Origin: a virus
Virus record (IMG/VR): IMGVR_UViG_3300033571_003641
Coordinates: 1-41,824 of that record
Length of the DNA: 41,824 bases
Direction: 5' to 3' (one strand)
Positions within the stretch are counted from its first letter, which is position 1; every line of letters starts with the position of its first letter. Made by a program: the position numbers and the translations under genes. Below, piece by piece: positions 18,532 through 28,052 of the stretch. The notes under the pieces were generated by a model. The model was not told the DNA's origin. It saw only the letters and a list, made by a program, of their open reading frames with translations, and ran no database searches.

Positions 18532-20757
18532 ATGGATCATCATAACCTTCGACAGTCCGGCCCCGGCCAAGCCTCTTTGCCGGATGAGGAAGCTGTGAAC
18601 CTTGGCGGCCTTGAAGAAGCGGTTAAGGACGCCAGCATTCTTCAGGTTGAACTGTCTGACGGTTCGGTGAGCATTAATTTCGCTCCCCATGTTAAAGCCG
18701 GTGCAGGCGACGACACTGAGCATGAGGAGAATCTTGCCCTGCACGTTGATCAGGGTGAGCTTGCCAATGTCGCGGATAATTTGTTGCGGCATATCCGTGA
18801 GGACATCACCCGTCAGGAGCAGCGCCTTCAGGACGTTGTGAAGGGCATAGATCTGCTTGGCATTAAGCTGGAGGAACCGCGTGGCGAACCGAACGATGAG
18901 GGTATTTCGGTTGTGCGTCATCCGCTGCTCCTCGAAGCCGTCCTTAGGTTTCAGGCAAACGCGCGTGGCGAAATGCTTCCAGCCGATGGCCCTGTCAAAG
19001 TTGCGAATGATGGGGATCAGACGGTTGAGCTAGACGCCGTCGCCAATGCTCTTGAGCAGGACATGAACCACTATCTGACGGTGGGCGCTCCTGAGTATTA
19101 CCCCGACACGGATCGTATGTTCTTTACGCTAGGCCATGGCGGCGAAGCGTATAAGAAAGTTTACTTCCACCCGATCAAGCGCCGTCCGGTTTCTGAGACG
19201 GTGGATCGCAAGGATCTGATCCTGTCTGATGGCGCGGTGAGCCTTGAGGCTTGTTCGCGTATCACCCATCGTTCCAAAATGCGCCCGTCTGAGATTAAGC
19301 GGATGCAGCTTGCTGGCGTTTGGCGTGAGGCCCCGCTTGGGCCGCCTGCCATGTCTACGATGGCGACGAACACGGTTGATGTCGCGCTTCAGAATATTTC
19401 TGGCTTTGATCCCAAATCGACGGTTGAGCCTGAGGAAGTCGATAGAGAGATTTACGAGTGCTATTGCGAGATTGATCTGCGCGGCTATGAGCATATGGAG
19501 GACGGCGAGGCTACTGGGTTGGCGCTTCCCTACCGTGTGACGATTGACAAGGATTCTAAACAAATCCTTGAGATCCGCCGCTGGTGGGAGGAAGGCGATG
19601 ATACCTACACCCGCAAAGAAGTTTTCGTGGAATACGTTTTTGTCCCAGCATTTCCCGGTGTTAACTTGGGTTTGCTGCATATCTTGGGAAATGCCACTCG
19701 CGCTCTTACTGCTGCTTGGCGTATTGCTCTGGACAATGGAATGCTGGCTAACTTCCCCGGCGGCATCATGGCGCGCAGCACGGGTAAGCAGCAGACGACA
19801 TCCATCAGAGTAGGGCCGGGCCAAGTTGCGCCGATGGACAATGATGGCATTCCGCTCAAGGACGCCTTCATGCCTCTGCCCTACCGCGATGTGACGGGCG
19901 GCTTTGTTCAGATCATCCAGAACGTGGAGCAGACTTCTCAGCGTCTGGGCGGAACGGCTGAGACAGCGGTTGGTGAAGGCCGTAGCGATGCTCCGGTTGG
20001 AACGACGATTGCCCTGATTGATCAGGCCACGAAGGTTCTGAGCGCTGTTCACAAGCGTATGCACACTGCCCAGCAGAAAGAGTTTGCTCTGCTGAAGGAA
20101 TTGTTCAGGAAAGATCCTGAAGCTCTGTGGCGTTCTAACCGGAATCCGGCTTTTGAGCGTGACGTCGCCCGTCTTGAGGCGGCGCTTGAGAACAAGGACA
20201 TTGTCCCGAAGGCTGATCCCAACACGGCTAGCCAGACGCTTCGCATCCAGAAGGCCATCGCCATTTACCAGATGGCCAAAGAAAACCCGGCGATGTTTAA
20301 CCAGAAAGAGGTTTACACCCGGATCATGGGCATGGTTGGCATTGAGGACGCTGAAAGCCTGTTCAACAATTCGCCCGGCGGCCCGCCCCCGATTGATCCG
20401 ATCAAGCAGATGGAAGCCAACGCCAAACTGGCTGGCGTTCAGGCCAAGGTTGCTGAGATGGGCAGCCGTCAGCAGATTGCCGCTAGCCAAGAGCAGACGA
20501 AGATTGCCATGGCTCAAGCCAAAATGGCTGAGACGCGGGTGCGTGAGAAGGAAGTCGCCATTGATGCGGCTAATCACGCTGCGGATCGTCGTTCCAAGGA
20601 AGCTCTGGCCCAAGCCGATTTGCAGCAGTCCATGCTGGTTCACAGTGATAAGCTGTTGAAGGATCGTGCGGCCATGCAGGCTGATGATCAATATCGCCAG
20701 CAGGAAGCTGAGTTTAAGCGCCAACAGGCGATGCAAAAACCCTTCGGGAGTGAGTGA
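18532..20757 (+). CDS. Portal (head-tail connector) protein, 741 aa
   Basis: Its size and its place after the terminase suggest a portal. The body has DITRQEQRLQDVVKGIDLLG, SVVRHPLLLEAVLRF, then EYYPDTDRMFFTLGHGG and FHPIKRRPVSETVD. A wing/stem region with GRSDAPVGTTIALIDQATK leads into a long helical barrel. The last 130 residues are Ala/Gln/Lys-rich coiled coil (IAASQEQTKIAMAQAKMAET). Twelve copies would form the DNA channel and dock the terminase. The N-terminus is acidic and Gly-rich. It overlaps the following endonuclease start by one nucleotide. Confidence 0.82.
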   Translation: MDHHNLRQSGPGQASLPDEEAVNLGGLEEAVKDASILQVELSDGSVSINFAPHVKAGAGDDTEHEENLALHVDQGELANVADNLLRHIREDITRQEQRLQDVVKGIDLLGIKLEEPRGEPNDEGISVVRHPLLLEAVLRFQANARGEMLPADGPVKVANDGDQTVELDAVANALEQDMNHYLTVGAPEYYPDTDRMFFTLGHGGEAYKKVYFHPIKRRPVSETVDRKDLILSDGAVSLEACSRITHRSKMRPSEIKRMQLAGVWREAPLGPPAMSTMATNTVDVALQNISGFDPKSTVEPEEVDREIYECYCEIDLRGYEHMEDGEATGLALPYRVTIDKDSKQILEIRRWWEEGDDTYTRKEVFVEYVFVPAFPGVNLGLLHILGNATRALTAAWRIALDNGMLANFPGGIMARSTGKQQTTSIRVGPGQVAPMDNDGIPLKDAFMPLPYRDVTGGFVQIIQNVEQTSQRLGGTAETAVGEGRSDAPVGTTIALIDQATKVLSAVHKRMHTAQQKEFALLKELFRKDPEALWRSNRNPAFERDVARLEAALENKDIVPKADPNTASQTLRIQKAIAIYQMAKENPAMFNQKEVYTRIMGMVGIEDAESLFNNSPGGPPPIDPIKQMEANAKLAGVQAKVAEMGSRQQIAASQEQTKIAMAQAKMAETRVREKEVAIDAANHAADRRSKEALAQADLQQSMLVHSDKLLKDRAAMQADDQYRQQEAEFKRQQAMQKPFGSE

Positions 20758-21179
20758 TGCTTTGCACCCGTTGCAAGGTGGATAAGCCGGAAACGTCAGA
20801 GTTCTTTCCGCTCCACAATCGCAAGAAAAACGGGTTGGATAGCTGGTGCCGGGAATGTCGTAGCTCCTACCGTAGTGGCACAAGGCGCGGCAAATATCGA
20901 AGCATGATAAGCGATGATGCTTTATCCGGCATTATCAAAAGCACATACGAATGCACGATATGTGGTGATGAGACTGATCTAGTCGTCGATCATTGCCACA
21001 AGACGAATAAAGTTCGCGGGATGCTTTGCAATAGGTGCAATCAGGGCCTTGGCCTTTTCCGCGATGATCCAGAATTGCTTGAGTTTGCAAGAATATACTT
21101 GCTTTCCGCAAAGGATGAGCAAGAGGCTGAAATTTATATCAATAGAGATATATCCTCTGAGGACTGCCTAAATGGCTAA
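20757..21179 (+). CDS. Recombination endonuclease VII-type HNH nuclease, 140 aa
   Basis: Zinc sites are C3-x2-C6 with C31-x2-C34, and C66-x2-C69 with C91-x2-C94. The catalytic block is LVVDHCHKTNKVRGMLCNRC, with Asp 78, His 79 and His 81, and Asn 95. This is the endonuclease VII His-Me fold. It could resolve branched DNA, but its position squeezed between portal and the next virion gene, overlapping both, fits a homing nuclease. ATG at 20757 is preferred over the GTG at 20754, with GGGAG upstream. Confidence 0.9.
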   Translation: MLCTRCKVDKPETSEFFPLHNRKKNGLDSWCRECRSSYRSGTRRGKYRSMISDDALSGIIKSTYECTICGDETDLVVDHCHKTNKVRGMLCNRCNQGLGLFRDDPELLEFARIYLLSAKDEQEAEIYINRDISSEDCLNG

Positions 21180-24100
21180 AACCCCCGTATGGCAAAGAAA
21201 AGCTGGCCAGAATCCGAACGGCGGATTGAACGAAGCTGGCCGCCGTTCTTTGAAGGCAGAGGGGCATGATATTAAACGCCCTCAACCAGAGGGTGGCCCT
21301 CGTAAAAAGTCTTTCTGTGCGCGTATGGAAGGTGCCAAGAAAAAGCTGACGTCTGCTGAAACGGCCAATGATCCCGACAGCCGGATCAACAAGTCTTTGC
21401 GGGCTTGGAACTGCGCTGATGGCGGGGCGGTTGATCCGTATGCCGCTGTGCAAGAAGCGGCTAAAGGCGGTGAGGTTTGGGATAAGCCCCGCCCCAAGAA
21501 GCTGGGCAAGCCTGAGCCGCTGAGCAGCAAGGAAAGGGCCAGCGCCAAAGCTGCGGCCAAGGCTGCTGGACGTCCGTATCCGAACCTGATCGACAATATG
21601 CGGGCTGCTAGGGCGGATGGTGGCGAGGCTGATCCGTATGAATCGGTTCAGCAGGCTGCCAATACCGATGGCGGCATGGGCCGGTTTAGCGATGAGGATA
21701 TTAATCGCGCGGCCCATGGCGCTACGCCTGCCGTTCCTCCGCTGACTGTCATGGAGAACGCGGCTCCGGCTGCGCCTGTGTCTGATGCGATGAGAAGCGC
21801 TTACAACGCTGCGGTTCCCCCGACTGCCAGACTTTTGGCTGAGAGCGCGATTGGCGTTCATACGCCTATCACCGAACGGGATTTTTCGCCGTCTGACATC
21901 CAAAACATGAAGGATCGTCTGGCTGAACAGCAGCAGTTTAATGCTGTTAGGGAAAGAAATCTTCAGGACATTCAGTATTTAATGACTCCTGAAAAATACC
22001 GTCATCATCAGGCGATGACTGATCAGCCTATTGGCGGAACTGAAGATTATCGTTTGATGATGGCCCAGAATGCTGAGAAGCTTAAGTCTTTTCAGGATAC
22101 CCGTGGCCAGACAGCGGTTCCGTATGGCAATACGTTTGGCAGAGATGATCAGTCTAATCAGCCGCTTAGCGTTTATACGCCAGAGCAAGGTAACTTCCTG
22201 ACATCTCTGCAAAGATCATATACTGATCCGGGCTATCGCACGGGCATGACGCTTGGCCGTTTTAACGTCTACGACACGCCGCAAGGCCGTGTGGCTGTGG
22301 ATAACTATGACTTCCGGGGCCGCAAGCAAACTCCATCCGAAATGCTGCATGAGTTCCAGACGCAGCCGACAGTGACTGCGATTCGCGGGGCTATTCCGAC
22401 TGTTTTTCCGAATATTGAGCGTCCGGTTGCGATTAACTTGGATCGTCCCGGCAACTATACCTACACCGGAAAGCCGATTGTCACGCCCGGTTCGCACTTA
22501 GATCCTGAGCAGACGGCCACTCCCAGCCGCGACATCAGAGAAGATTACCAAACAAAAACGCCGGGGCTTCATCAGTTCTCCCAGTCTGCTGCTGAGAGCC
22601 GGACGCCTAACATAACAACTGTGCTTCCGCCCCGCCGTCCGACGTCATTTGCTGATGGTGGCCCAGTTGATGATCGGGCGCATGAGTTCGTTCAAGAGCA
22701 GCTAAAGTCTGGGGAGCCGCAAGCCCCGCAGTATGTGGCGGAGAATGACTTTCCCGCCCGCGCTGCGCGTGGTGTTGAGGCTGTGGATACGGCTGCTTCC
22801 CGTGTGAATAACATGCTGGCGAATTTCGCTGGCCAGCCTGCCATGCGTTCCCCGGAAGGCCGTTCATCGTCTGAGATTGTCCAGTCTGCCATGCCGGTTG
22901 ATCCGTATCAGGCGGTTCAACAAGCAGCGCGCCAATGGCATGAGGGTGATCGTCTGGGCGCTGCTGAGACGATGGCTGCTGGTATGCCGATGCAGGGAGC
23001 CATCCGTTCTTATCATGGCTCTCCAAAACAATTTGAGCGCTTTGACACCGGCAAAATTGGCACGGGTATTGGTGCTCAAGCATATGGCCATGGATTGTAT
23101 TTTAGTGACAATCCAAATGTAGCCCGTGGATATCGGACTGCGGATGAGCCCGTAAGAATTGGTGGCCGTCCAGCCTCTGAAGTTTACTGGAATCTTGACA
23201 CGAAGGCCGCCCAAGTCCCGATTTCAGAAGCATCAAAATACTATGATCGGATGAGCGTCCTTGAGCATTTGCTTGACAAGGGTGATGCTCTTGCAGTGAG
23301 AGACGCGGCCTCACGGCATATGTTTGAGCCGGGTGCCTTTGAATGGTTTAAGAATGAAATTGAGCCAAATCTTAAAACTCCGGGCGGGTTATATGAAGTT
23401 GGGATTCATGCTGATCCCAAAAAGTTTATTGGCCTTTATGATCCGGTAGCTTTGAACGATCCGCTGCGTGAAAGAATTGCCTCATTGGCTGAAAGGGCCA
23501 TGAAACTGGATGAGGGTGATCCTTTGTTCAGAAAAGGCCAAGAAGCTATGCGCGCTGTTCGCAAACAAACAGCAACTGGATCTGATTTGACAAACGCTTT
23601 GGATGAATTGATTGGCTATCAGAGAAACCCCTTAAGGGATTTTATTAATCTGCCACAAGAACTTAGAGCCCCCGAAGCCGTTTCTAAATATTTGGAAAAT
23701 GAGGGATATGCTGGATACACATATCCCCATGGAACGGATGCGCCCGGCCCAGAGTTATTAAACCGCGTTGTTTTTAATCCATCCATAATTGATATTAAAC
23801 GCCGCTATGCTGACGGCGGTGAAGTTATCGGTGATAAAGTCGAAGGTGATGTCCAGTTCCTAGAGGATGATCCCTACGCCAAGGTTCAGGAAGCCGCCAA
23901 GCTTCCCATGATGGCTCAGAACGACTTCGCCATGCGTATGCCGCAGCCTGAAGTCCGCTACGACACTGGCCCGCAACCGGGTGAAGCTACCCTTAAAGGG
24001 TATGAGCCGACGATTCGTGAGCGCATTTATCAGGGAATTGCTGGCACTGAGGAGCGTTCTAGCCCGGAACGCGCCCAGTTTGCCCGTGGCATGTCCCAGA

Positions 24101-26064
24101 TGGCTGAGTTTGCCCCTGTGCTGGGCAATGTGATGGCCGGGCAGGAAGCGCAACGCCGTGGCGACACCAAGGGCATGTTGATGGCCGCTCTGCCTGTGCC
24201 GGGTATGGCGACTGAGGCCCGCATGGCTGAAGCTGTTATGTCTCCCGCAGAGCAAGCTGCGCGTGAAGCCTATCAGCGCGTTCTGAATGCCCAGGGATTG
24301 TATAGCCACGCTGCTGAGGCTGCCGCTAATCTACCGCAGGCCAAGGGCTCATATGAGCAGATGATGGCTATGCTCCAGAAGGCTGGCGTCAAGCCGGAGG
24401 AAATGCGCTGGAGCGGTGTTGAGCAGTTTGCTGGACAGCCCGTCACCCGTGAGCAGTTGGCCACGCATTTTCAAGAGAATCTGCCGAAGATTGAAGAAAC
24501 TGTCCTTGGCGGCGCGCGGGACGCTGGAATTAACAAAATCTTCTCAGTCCAGCCTGTTGGGCAAAGTGAGTTCCAAATTGTAAATGAAGCAGGCCGTCCG
24601 ATAACTAGATATGGTTCAAGAGAAATGGCCGAAGAAACGGCTAACAGGTTTAATGCGGAAGGATTACCATCGCATCTTATTCAGCATGGGACGTTGGAAA
24701 CGCCTCCCAAGTTTAGCCAATACACCATCCCCGGTGGTGAGAACTACCGGGAGGTGCTTCTTGGTTTGGGGCGAAAAGAAAATCCTGCTGTAGAATCTGG
24801 CCCATCTCCCGCAACATTATTGTTTCAGCGTGACATGATGGAAAAATACGGCGGCGATAGTTTCCCGTCAGTTTATAATAAACTCTCCCCATCTGAAGTT
24901 GACAGATACGACATGTATGTGAGGGAGGACAGGAATGCGGCCAAAACTGCATCAATGATGCAGGATCGGCAGAATAATTATCAATCCTCCCATTGGGATC
25001 AGCCCAACATCCTTGGCCATCTCCGCCTTTCTGATCGCACAGGCCCGCAAGGCGAAAAGATCCTTCACCTTGAGGAACTGCAAAGCGACTGGGGGCAGGA
25101 AGGGCGTAAGAGAGGGTTCAACACCAGAAAAGGTTTGAACGAACAAGAGCAAAAAGAATTTGAGGATTTGGTAACTATTCCCATGCGGGAAAGAACTAAT
25201 GAACAAATGAACAGGTTTAATGAGCTTGTTAATCAAAAGAGTGAGAATGCTTTTCCTAGCATTCCCGCCGCCCCCTACGTTGCCTCCCCAGAAGGCAAGC
25301 ACACATCAAGCTGGGTTGATCTTGGCCTGAAACGCGCTCTCCGCGAAGCTGCTGAGAAGGGCTACGACAAGCTGGTATGGACGCCGGGCGCTGAACAGGC
25401 TGCGCGGTATGATCTGAGTAAGCATGTCGATAGCCTTGCGTGGTCGCCGGATACCAATGAGCTTATGGGCTTCAAGAATGATCATGTTCAGTTCGTTAAG
25501 ACTGTCCCAAAGGACAAGCTTGATGAATTTATCGGCAAGGATGCGGCTTCAAAGATAGTCGAAACAGATCCTTACACGATCAACAACGTGGGATGGCACC
25601 GTCTTGAAGGGCAGGATTTGAAGGTTGGCGGCAAGGGCATGGAAGGTTTTTACGACAAAATCCTTCCGGCTCAGTTGCAAAAGATCGTCAAAAAACTTGA
25701 TCCTAACGCAAAAATTGGCACTGATTACTTAAAGACAGGCGATGAGTGGCCGTTTTCTGCGCGTATAGCTAGTGATGGTGAGAATTATTGGCTTTCAGGA
25801 CACAGTCCTTACGCCGAAGGTGAACAAAGACTTTCGCCAAACTTTAAGTCTTTCACTGAAGCCGACGATCAAAGGCAACGCCTTTACGAAGGTTATCATA
25901 AACCTGTTCACTCCATAACAATCACGCCCAAAATGCGTGAGGCCATCCTTAAAGGATTGCCTGCCTACGCTCATGGCGGCGAAGTTGTAAACAATCCCGA
26001 TCCGTATGATAATGTGCGGAAAGCGGCAAAGATTTCTCCCCGCGCGCGGCGGGCTTCTCATTAG
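21172..26064 (+). CDS. Giant polyvalent virion-associated protein with ADP-ribosyltransferase-like domain, 1630 aa
   Basis: Residues 8-80 match a DUF6321-type head (NPNGGLNEAGRRSLKAEGHD, KKSFCARMEGAKKK). A domain at about 612-880 starts YHGSPKQFERFDTGKIGTGI and has AYGHGLYFSDNPNVARGY, as in ADP-ribosyltransferases of polyvalent proteins. A further domain near 1240-1560 has SSHWDQPNILGHLRLSDRTG and EELQSDWGQEG, known from large phage polyvalent proteins. DPY-x(2)-V-(Q/R)-x-AA motifs recur near residues 87, 152, 577, 900 and 1610, often after (A/H)(D/H)GG. The position between portal and capsid suggests a capsid-internal protein ejected into the host. It could modify host targets at infection. 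Confidence 0.82.
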   Translation: MAKTPVWQRKAGQNPNGGLNEAGRRSLKAEGHDIKRPQPEGGPRKKSFCARMEGAKKKLTSAETANDPDSRINKSLRAWNCADGGAVDPYAAVQEAAKGGEVWDKPRPKKLGKPEPLSSKERASAKAAAKAAGRPYPNLIDNMRAARADGGEADPYESVQQAANTDGGMGRFSDEDINRAAHGATPAVPPLTVMENAAPAAPVSDAMRSAYNAAVPPTARLLAESAIGVHTPITERDFSPSDIQNMKDRLAEQQQFNAVRERNLQDIQYLMTPEKYRHHQAMTDQPIGGTEDYRLMMAQNAEKLKSFQDTRGQTAVPYGNTFGRDDQSNQPLSVYTPEQGNFLTSLQRSYTDPGYRTGMTLGRFNVYDTPQGRVAVDNYDFRGRKQTPSEMLHEFQTQPTVTAIRGAIPTVFPNIERPVAINLDRPGNYTYTGKPIVTPGSHLDPEQTATPSRDIREDYQTKTPGLHQFSQSAAESRTPNITTVLPPRRPTSFADGGPVDDRAHEFVQEQLKSGEPQAPQYVAENDFPARAARGVEAVDTAASRVNNMLANFAGQPAMRSPEGRSSSEIVQSAMPVDPYQAVQQAARQWHEGDRLGAAETMAAGMPMQGAIRSYHGSPKQFERFDTGKIGTGIGAQAYGHGLYFSDNPNVARGYRTADEPVRIGGRPASEVYWNLDTKAAQVPISEASKYYDRMSVLEHLLDKGDALAVRDAASRHMFEPGAFEWFKNEIEPNLKTPGGLYEVGIHADPKKFIGLYDPVALNDPLRERIASLAERAMKLDEGDPLFRKGQEAMRAVRKQTATGSDLTNALDELIGYQRNPLRDFINLPQELRAPEAVSKYLENEGYAGYTYPHGTDAPGPELLNRVVFNPSIIDIKRRYADGGEVIGDKVEGDVQFLEDDPYAKVQEAAKLPMMAQNDFAMRMPQPEVRYDTGPQPGEATLKGYEPTIRERIYQGIAGTEERSSPERAQFARGMSQMAEFAPVLGNVMAGQEAQRRGDTKGMLMAALPVPGMATEARMAEAVMSPAEQAAREAYQRVLNAQGLYSHAAEAAANLPQAKGSYEQMMAMLQKAGVKPEEMRWSGVEQFAGQPVTREQLATHFQENLPKIEETVLGGARDAGINKIFSVQPVGQSEFQIVNEAGRPITRYGSREMAEETANRFNAEGLPSHLIQHGTLETPPKFSQYTIPGGENYREVLLGLGRKENPAVESGPSPATLLFQRDMMEKYGGDSFPSVYNKLSPSEVDRYDMYVREDRNAAKTASMMQDRQNNYQSSHWDQPNILGHLRLSDRTGPQGEKILHLEELQSDWGQEGRKRGFNTRKGLNEQEQKEFEDLVTIPMRERTNEQMNRFNELVNQKSENAFPSIPAAPYVASPEGKHTSSWVDLGLKRALREAAEKGYDKLVWTPGAEQAARYDLSKHVDSLAWSPDTNELMGFKNDHVQFVKTVPKDKLDEFIGKDAASKIVETDPYTINNVGWHRLEGQDLKVGGKGMEGFYDKILPAQLQKIVKKLDPNAKIGTDYLKTGDEWPFSARIASDGENYWLSGHSPYAEGEQRLSPNFKSFTEADDQRQRLYEGYHKPVHSITITPKMREAILKGLPAYAHGGEVVNNPDPYDNVRKAAKISPRARRASH

Positions 26065-26105
26065 ACGCGCTGTCTGTAAACTAAACACCTTGCAAGGGTA
26101 TTAAA

Positions 26106-27212
26106 ATGGCACATCCCCACTCTAAAGAGGCCAAAGAAGGCCACGCCAAAAAGCTGGCGGGCTACGGCGGCAAATCCAAATCATTTGACGATAAAAGCTC
26201 TTGGGACGGCCTGAAGGGCCTGAACAATGATGAGCAGGCTGGCCTGAAGATCATTGATAAAGAGCCGACGCTTTCGGAAGAAACTGCTCCCCGCATCATG
26301 CGTAAGCGTGGTGGCGTTGTGAAGGGCAAGATGGCTGTGAAGCGTCTGGATAAAGCGTCTCGTGGTAAGAAGGGCCGTAAGGGCTATGCGACTGACGGCA
26401 GCGTGGATAAGCTCCCCAGCCCGGAAGAAGGCATGAAAGCTGCGGCCCGCGAAAGCGGCATGAGCTATGAGGAAACCCCGAAAGAGGGTGGAATCACGGG
26501 TGCTGAGGAAGCCGCGTCGTCCGCTGGCCGTCAGGAAGATCGTCGCGGTGGCCGCGTTCGCAAGGCTTCCGGTGGCAAGATGTCCCATATTGAGTGGGAG
26601 CATTCCAAAAAAGATCTTAATCAGGATCGCAAGCTGGCTAAGAAGCATGGCATGTCTTTGGAGAAGTGGGAGAAATCCGCTCTTGATAAAAAGCATGACA
26701 AGCAGCAGTCCACTGAGGGCCTGAAGCGCGGCGGTGAAGTCCGCACCAAGAGCTATACGCCTGAGAACAACGTCACCAAGTCGGCCCGCGTTGGCCGCGC
26801 CTCTGGCGGCGCTGCTGGTAAGGGCAAGACGACGGTGAACATCATTGTTGGCGCTGGCAAAGGACAGGATGGCGCTATGCCGCTTCCTCCGGCTCCGGGC
26901 GCTCCGGCTATGCGTCAGCCGATGCAGGCTCCGCCGATGATGCCGCCGCAGGGTATGCCTATGGGTATGCCGATGGCCCCTGCTATGGCTGCTGGCCCCG
27001 CTCCTATGCCCCCGGCCCCCCCGATGGGTGGCGCTCCGGGCATGGGTATGCCTCCGGGCGGTATGCCGCTGGGCCGCAAGCGTGGTGGCCGCATCCGCGA
27101 TACGTCGGATCTGACTGCTGGCGCGGGTTCGGGTGAAGGCCGTCTGGAAAAGATTGAACTTCAGGAAGCCAAGGGCTACCCGCCGAAGGGTGCGCGCAAG
27201 GGTTTCAAGTAG
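26106..27212 (+). CDS. Basic low-complexity virion-associated protein, 368 aa
   Basis: The N-terminal 250 residues are Lys/Arg/Gly-rich with repeated GG-V turns (MRKRGGVVKGK, RRGGRVRKASGGK, KRGGEVRTK). Residues about 258-325 are Pro/Met/Gly low-complexity (PMGMPMAPAMAAGPAPMPP). The C-terminus is basic (GARKGFK). The composition and late position suggest a DNA-associated internal virion protein. The GG-V turns echo the ADGG motifs of the upstream giant protein. AAGGG precedes the start. Confidence 0.7.
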   Translation: MAHPHSKEAKEGHAKKLAGYGGKSKSFDDKSSWDGLKGLNNDEQAGLKIIDKEPTLSEETAPRIMRKRGGVVKGKMAVKRLDKASRGKKGRKGYATDGSVDKLPSPEEGMKAAARESGMSYEETPKEGGITGAEEAASSAGRQEDRRGGRVRKASGGKMSHIEWEHSKKDLNQDRKLAKKHGMSLEKWEKSALDKKHDKQQSTEGLKRGGEVRTKSYTPENNVTKSARVGRASGGAAGKGKTTVNIIVGAGKGQDGAMPLPPAPGAPAMRQPMQAPPMMPPQGMPMGMPMAPAMAAGPAPMPPAPPMGGAPGMGMPPGGMPLGRKRGGRIRDTSDLTAGAGSGEGRLEKIELQEAKGYPPKGARKGFK

Positions 27213-27217
27213 GCGGA

Positions 27218-27421
27218 ATGGCGCAGGGCGAAACGCCGCCGGGAGGTTTTCCCACGGGATATGCGGGGATGACACCGGCGGCGCAGGATTATGCTGCTAA
27301 AACAGCAATTCCAGCCCGGCCAAATCCCATTGCAGGAAGAATGGCAGAGCAAGCTGCGATGTCTAATCGTGCAGGGATAGGCACTGTTCCGCCCAGAAAC
27401 AAAGGTGGAAGAACCAAGTGA
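27218..27421 (+). CDS. Small hypothetical protein, 67 aa
   Basis: Pro/Gly/Ala-rich and probably unfolded (TPPGGFPTGYAGMTPAAQDY), with a basic end (RNKGGRTK). It starts 6 nt after the upstream stop and overlaps the next gene through GTGA. It resembles a detached tail of the upstream low-complexity protein. Function unknown. Confidence 0.6.
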   Translation: MAQGETPPGGFPTGYAGMTPAAQDYAAKTAIPARPNPIAGRMAEQAAMSNRAGIGTVPPRNKGGRTK

Positions 27422-27624
27422 ACTTGGATCTGAGACTGTATCAGGAATTAGAAATTGCCTTGTCGGAGATGGCAGAGAAGCTAGGCGCTGAACTGATCAC
27501 CGGCAAGGCACAGAGCTTTGACGACTACCGCTATCGCGTTGGACGTTTGAAGGGCCTTCAAGACGCTCTTGAGGTTGCACAGGAAGCCCAGAAAAGGGTT
27601 CTGGGTGGAGAAAGGAAAAACTGA
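27418..27624 (+). CDS. Hypothetical helical protein, 68 aa
   Basis: The GTG start overlaps the upstream TGA. The sequence is two helices: LYQELEIALSEMAEKLGAEL and YRYRVGRLKGLQDALEVAQE. Small helical proteins of this kind sit between portal and capsid genes in several phage types, without a known role. Its stop is one nucleotide before the GroES-like start. Confidence 0.65.
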   Translation: MNLDLRLYQELEIALSEMAEKLGAELITGKAQSFDDYRYRVGRLKGLQDALEVAQEAQKRVLGGERKN

Positions 27625-27625
27625 C

Positions 27626-28042
27626 ATGCCGTCAGTTGCTATGTTGCATGAAGTTGATCCGCGCGAGGCGCTTCTTGCAAAAGTTGGTTCCCTCGCTGGG
27701 ATCGAGATGTTTGGTAGCGATCTTTTAATTGCTATCTACAAGCGTCCGACTAAGACAAAGTCGGGAATTATCCTCACAGACAAGCACTTAGAGGAAGATC
27801 TGCATCAGGGTAAGGTTGGTTTAGTCCTTAAAATGGGGCCGACTGCTTATCTTGATGACGAAGGAAAGTCGTTCCGCGACATTAAAGAGGGTGATTGGGT
27901 GGTTTTCCGCCCCTCTGATGGCTGGCGCGTCACGCTGAACACGCTTCGCGGCACTTATTCCAAGGACGATACGGTTGATTGTCGCATTTTAAGCGATATC
28001 TCCGTCCGTTCGCGCTTGGAAGATCCTGATTCCATCTACTAA
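27626..28042 (+). CDS. GroES-like (Cpn10-fold) co-chaperonin, 138 aa
   Basis: The Cpn10 pattern is visible: LLIAIYKRPTKTKSGIILTD (33-52) with mobile-loop-like KSGIILTD, then GKVGLVLKMGPTAY, then FRDIKEGDWVVFRPSDGWRV, then the closing CRILSDISVR. In T4, Gp31 replaces host GroES to fold the capsid protein. The place before the putative scaffold and capsid genes fits such a role. The start at 27626 follows AAGGAAAA. The N-terminal 25 residues precede the barrel. Confidence 0.8.
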   Translation: MPSVAMLHEVDPREALLAKVGSLAGIEMFGSDLLIAIYKRPTKTKSGIILTDKHLEEDLHQGKVGLVLKMGPTAYLDDEGKSFRDIKEGDWVVFRPSDGWRVTLNTLRGTYSKDDTVDCRILSDISVRSRLEDPDSIY

Positions 28043-28052
28043 GGGCTTGAAA

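Noticed and set aside
19129-20883. 584-aa open frame antisense to the portal gene
   Set aside because: It mirrors the portal's codon bias, has no ribosome site and gives a Leu/Arg-rich composition without domains; a shadow frame.
26181-27275. 364-aa open frame antisense to the basic low-complexity protein
   Set aside because: It is His/Arg/Ala low-complexity produced by reading GC-rich repeats backwards; no ribosome site.
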